A stretch of 64,000 bases of DNA, taken from the NCBI RefSeq assembly GCF_014084125.1, contig NZ_CP048405.1:2542001-2606000 (forward strand), given 5' to 3'. Of the stretch, positions 61,223 to 64,000 are shown piece after piece. Both the position numbers and the translations under genes were made by a program. The notes beneath the pieces are model-generated. The model was given only the letters and a program-made list of their open reading frames with translations. It was not told the origin of the DNA and did no database searches. Source of the DNA: Streptacidiphilus sp. PB12-B1b. Its GTDB lineage: Bacteria > Actinomycetota > Actinomycetes > Streptomycetales > Streptomycetaceae. Within the stretch, counting starts at the first letter, position 1; each line of letters opens with the position of its first letter.

Positions 61223-61893
61223 TCAGCCCGCGCCGGGCCGCACCAGGCCGCTCTCGTAGGCGAACACCGCCGCCTGGACCCGGTCCCGCAGGCCCAGCTT
61301 GGTCAGCACATGGCCCACATGGGTCTTGACCGTGGTCTCGCTGACGAACAGCTCCCCGGCCACCTCCGAGTTGGACATCCCCGGGCGACCAGCTTCAGCA
61401 CCTCGACCTCGCGCTCGGTCAGCGTCGCCAGCGAGGGCGGCGGGGCCTCGTCGCCGGAGGGCAGCCGGCCCGCGTACATGTCCAGCAGCCGCCGGGTGAC
61501 GCTGGGCGCGAGCATCGCCGCGCCGTCCGCCACCACCCGGATCGCCTGCACCAGCTCCTCCGCCGGGACGTCCTTCAGCAGGAAGCCGGAGGCGCCCGCG
61601 CGCAGCGCCTCGACCACGTACTCGTCCAGGTCGAAGGTGGTCAGCACGAGCACCTTGGCCGGGCCGTCGCGGCCGGGGCCGGCGATCCGGCGGGTCGCCT
61701 CCACACCGTCCATCCGCGGCATCCGGATGTCCATCAGCACCACGTCCGGCTGCAGCACCCGCACCTGGTCCAGTGCCTGCTGGCCGTCCCCGGCCTCGCC
61801 GACCACCGCGATGTCCGCCTCGGCCTCCAGGATCATCCGGAACCCGGTACGCAACAGCGGCTGGTCATCGACCAGCAGCACTCGGATCGCCAC
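61223..61893 (-). pseudogene. NarL/LuxR-type response regulator interrupted by a frameshift
   Basis: The receiver domain is intact: IRVLLVDDQPLLRTGFRMIL, phospho-acceptor in DVVLMDIRMPRMDGVEATR, Thr in LVLTTFDLDEY and Lys in GFLLKDVP. The LuxR helix-turn-helix starts LTEREVEVLKLVARG, then the frame is lost near 61378-61385. In the next frame the missing part reads MSNSEVAGELFVSETTVKTH and ends LGLRDRVQAAVFAYESGLV before a stop at 61223. One missing base explains it. Total length is 671 nt, one short of 224 codons. It is either a mutation or a base-calling error. The histidine kinase partner is absent. GGAG precedes the GTG at 61893. Confidence 0.9.
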
Positions 61894-61895
61894 AA

Positions 61896-62837
61896 CTAGC
61901 TCCACTCATCGGTTCCCCCCGCGCCGGGGGCGGTCGGCACAGTCAAAGGGTACGGCGGGGGAGTGCCGCCGAAGGCCGGGCACAGCGCCTTGTGGGCGCA
62001 CCAGTCGCACAGCCGGTTGGGCGTGGCCGGCCACTCGCCCGCCGCCAGCGCCCGCTGGATCGCCGCCCACAGCGCCAGCAGCTTGCGCTCCACCGCCCGC
62101 AGATCGTCCAGATCCGGGTCGTAGCTGACGATCGAGCCGCCGCCGCCCAGGTAGACCAGCTGCAGCCGGCGCGGCACCACGCCGCGCAGCCGCCACAGCA
62201 CCAGCGCGTAGAACTTCATCTGGAACATGGCCTTGCCCTCGAAGTCCCGCGCGGGCGCCCGGCCGGTCTTGTAGTCCACGATCCTGACCTCGCCGGTCGG
62301 CGCCACGTCGACCCGGTCGACGTAGCCGCGCAGCCGCAGCCCGGACTCCAGCTCGGTCTCGACGTACAGCTCCCGCTCGGCCGGCTCCAGCCGGTTCGGG
62401 TCCTCCAGCCGGAACCAGCCCTCGATCAGCCGCTCGGCCTCGGCCAGCCAGCGGGCCAGCTCCGCGCCGTCCGCGTCGTCCGGGAACAGCCCGGCCAGCT
62501 CCGGACGCTTCTCCAGCATCCGCGCCCACTCCGGGCGCAGCAGCGCCACCGCGGCCTGCGGCGTCCGCTGCCCGGCCGGAGCGTCGAACAGGCGCTCGAG
62601 CACGGAGTGGATCACCGTGCCCCGGGTGGCGGCCGGGCTCGGCGGCTCCGGCACCTTGTCGATCACCCGCAGCCGGTAGAGCAGCGGGCAGGTCATGAAG
62701 TCGCCCGCCCGCGAGGGCGAGAGCGCCACCGGCACCCCGGCCGGGGCGGCGGCGAGCGCCACGGCGGCGGGTGCGGCGGCGGATGCGGCGGGGTCGGGGG
62801 CGGACGCGGGATCGGGGAGCGGACCGGACGGGTGCAT
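61896..62837 (-). CDS. RecB-family nuclease with iron-sulfur motif
   Basis: 313 residues. PD-(D/E)xK nuclease of the PDDEXK_1/RecB type: VALSPSRAGDFMTCPLLYRLRVIDKVP (first Cys), GTVIHSVLERLF, YVDRVDVAPTGEVRIVDYKTGRAPARDFEGKAMFQMKFYALVLW (catalytic D...DYK, QxxxY). C-terminal Cys cluster LCDWCAHKALCPAF completes a probable 4Fe-4S site (four Cys in all). It probably acts in DNA repair. Its stop is 2 nt before the response-regulator start, so the two are translationally linked. Confidence 0.92.
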   Translation of the reverse strand: MHPSGPLPDPASAPDPAASAAAPAAVALAAAPAGVPVALSPSRAGDFMTCPLLYRLRVIDKVPEPPSPAATRGTVIHSVLERLFDAPAGQRTPQAAVALLRPEWARMLEKRPELAGLFPDDADGAELARWLAEAERLIEGWFRLEDPNRLEPAERELYVETELESGLRLRGYVDRVDVAPTGEVRIVDYKTGRAPARDFEGKAMFQMKFYALVLWRLRGVVPRRLQLVYLGGGGSIVSYDPDLDDLRAVERKLLALWAAIQRALAAGEWPATPNRLCDWCAHKALCPAFGGTPPPYPLTVPTAPGAGGTDEWS

Positions 62838-63090
62838 ACGGCGAGCCTAGGGCCCGGCACCGACAGTCCGCCGACCTACGCCCCGACGCCTGCCGTGAGG
62901 CACGCCGGGACGCACCCCCTGACGCACCCCCGCGGCCGCCGTCCGGAGCCCGTCACCGGTAGGCGCGGCTCCGCGCGGGTAGACACCCATCGAACGGTCG
63001 GGCCCGTGGCCTCCGCCCCTGGGAGATCGCGTAGGTTGAGGCCGGGGGCGCGCACCCGCACGCCGATCCGACGGTACGGAGGGGGCCGCA

Positions 63091-64000
63091 GTGAGCGACA
63101 CCAAGGAAGACCGCCCCCCAGGCGCGCTGCTGATGGGCCGCCCCTTCGGCGTACCGGTCTACATCACCCCCACCTGGTTCCTCATCACCGGCCTGATCAC
63201 CTGGCTGTTCGGCGGCCAGATCGACCGGGTGCTGCCCGGCCTCGGCGCCGCCCGCTACCTGGTCGCCCTGTTCTTCGCGCTCGCCTTCTACGGCTCGGTG
63301 CTGATCCACGAGCTCGCCCACACCGTCGTCGCGCTGCGCTACCGGCTCCCGGTCAAGCGGATCCAGCTGCAGTTCTTCGGCGGCGTCTCGGAGATCGAGA
63401 AGGAGGCCGAGAGCGCCGGCCGCGAGTTCTGGCTGGCCTTCTCCGGGCCGCTGCTCTCGCTGCTGCTCGGCGCGGTGTTCCTCGGCGGCATGCAGCTGGT
63501 CGAGTCCGCCACCGTGCCCGGTGTGCTGCTGACCGCGCTGATGCTCAGCAACGTCGTCGTGGCCGCCTTCAACCTGCTGCCCGGCCTGCCGCTGGACGGC
63601 GGCCGGATGCTCCGCGCCGTGGTCTGGAAGGCCACCGGCAGCCCCATGGCCGGTACGGTCGCCGCCGCCTGGGTGGGCCGGCTGCTGGCCCTGGCCGTGC
63701 TGGTCGGCATGCCCACCCTGGCCGCCTACCAGGCGCCCGGCTCCGGCTTCAGCGGCCTGCTGGTGGACGCCGTCCTCGGCGCGATCCTCGCCGCCATCAT
63801 CTGGAACGGCGCGGCCGGCAGCGTCCGGGTCGCCCGGCTGCGCGAACGGCTGCCGCAGCTGAGCGCCCGGGGCCTGGCCAGGACGGCCGTCACGGTGGTC
63901 CAGGACACCCCGCTGGCCGAGGCGCTGCGGCGGGTGGAGGCCGAGGGCGCACGCGCCGTGGTGATCGCCGACGGTCGCGGCGAGCCGGTCGCGCTGGTCC
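63091..64000 (+). CDS. Site-2-type zinc metalloprotease (M50) with CBS domain, N-terminal part
   Basis: The gene runs off the right edge; 303 codons are present. HExxH is in VLIHELAHTVVALRYRLPV within a membrane helix, and the third zinc ligand region is NLLPGLPLDGGRMLRA. FGVPVYITPTWFLITGLITW at the N-terminus is typical of this SpoIVFB-like subgroup. After about residue 250 a CBS domain begins (VVQDTPLAEALRRVEAEGARAVVIADGRGEPVAL). It cleaves membrane proteins in regulated proteolysis. GTG start with GGAGGGGG upstream. In Streptomyces this gene lies near the tRNA methyltransferase/proteasome cluster, which may follow. Confidence 0.95.
   Translation, partial: MSDTKEDRPPGALLMGRPFGVPVYITPTWFLITGLITWLFGGQIDRVLPGLGAARYLVALFFALAFYGSVLIHELAHTVVALRYRLPVKRIQLQFFGGVSEIEKEAESAGREFWLAFSGPLLSLLLGAVFLGGMQLVESATVPGVLLTALMLSNVVVAAFNLLPGLPLDGGRMLRAVVWKATGSPMAGTVAAAWVGRLLALAVLVGMPTLAAYQAPGSGFSGLLVDAVLGAILAAIIWNGAAGSVRVARLRERLPQLSARGLARTAVTVVQDTPLAEALRRVEAEGARAVVIADGRGEPVALV

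Overview
The window is chromosomal DNA of a high-GC actinomycete, almost certainly a member of the Streptomycetaceae. The signs are very high GC at third codon positions, many GTG starts, several leaderless promoters (a TANNNT box 6-7 nt before the start codon), a 16S-23S-5S operon with no spacer tRNA, and families typical of Streptomyces and its relatives (DUF7873, DUF6986, DUF5999, DUF6643, and a GarA-like FHA protein between a manC-type gene and MerR genes). I cannot assign a genus. No insertion sequence, prophage, CRISPR array or integrase is visible.

Layout. 1-1140: 3' end of kdpB, then kdpC (potassium uptake). 1248-7000: beta-lactamase-fold serine hydrolase, ABC exporter, two membrane-anchored proteins that look metal/copper related, and a CDF metal exporter with an ArsR-like operator. 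7168-8300: a conserved protein of unknown function followed by two tandem tRNA-shaped RNAs in circularly permuted order (3' half before 5' half), then strong hairpins. This is the most unusual part of the window and resembles YrlA-type Y RNAs. 8337-11142: MFS exporter and an HpcH/HpaI-aldolase-like enzyme. 11175-16858: rRNA operon with promoter, leader, spacers and terminator. 16971-26174: a conserved block with CDP-alcohol phosphatidyltransferase, nucleotidyltransferase/phosphomannomutase fusion, a possible remnant of a lost gene, FHA protein, MerR, bifunctional-nuclease family, MerR, DUF218, DNA polymerase IV. 26247-31186: PRC-barrel/DUF2382 protein, then a tandem glycine riboswitch driving gcvP. 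31220-45612: small regulators and enzymes (DUF5999, GCS2-type ligase, CPBP protein, PhzF, CsbD, PadR, Clp-N protein, hexapeptide acyltransferase, MFS/ROK divergent pair, SHOCT protein, anti-sigma-type ATPase, cysteine-synthase-like enzyme, SRPBCC, DeoR regulator). 45803-50714: a membrane hydrolase convergent with a beta-helix-AAA+ fusion. 50886-64000: MOSC, DUF6643, PAC2, GH18-like, metH, HAD phosphatase, solute-binding lipoprotein, a frameshifted response regulator, a RecB-like nuclease and the start of a site-2 protease.

How genes work together. GcvP is controlled by glycine through the riboswitch. The ROK regulator and MFS permease share a 17-bp divergent promoter and are probably a sugar-responsive pair. 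The CDF exporter and its operator form a metal-efflux unit. Neighbouring terminators show that most other genes are transcribed singly or in pairs. Two apparent single-base frameshifts (31711-32321 and 61223-61893) may be true mutations or sequencing errors. All functional calls come from reading the sequence; no database search was run.
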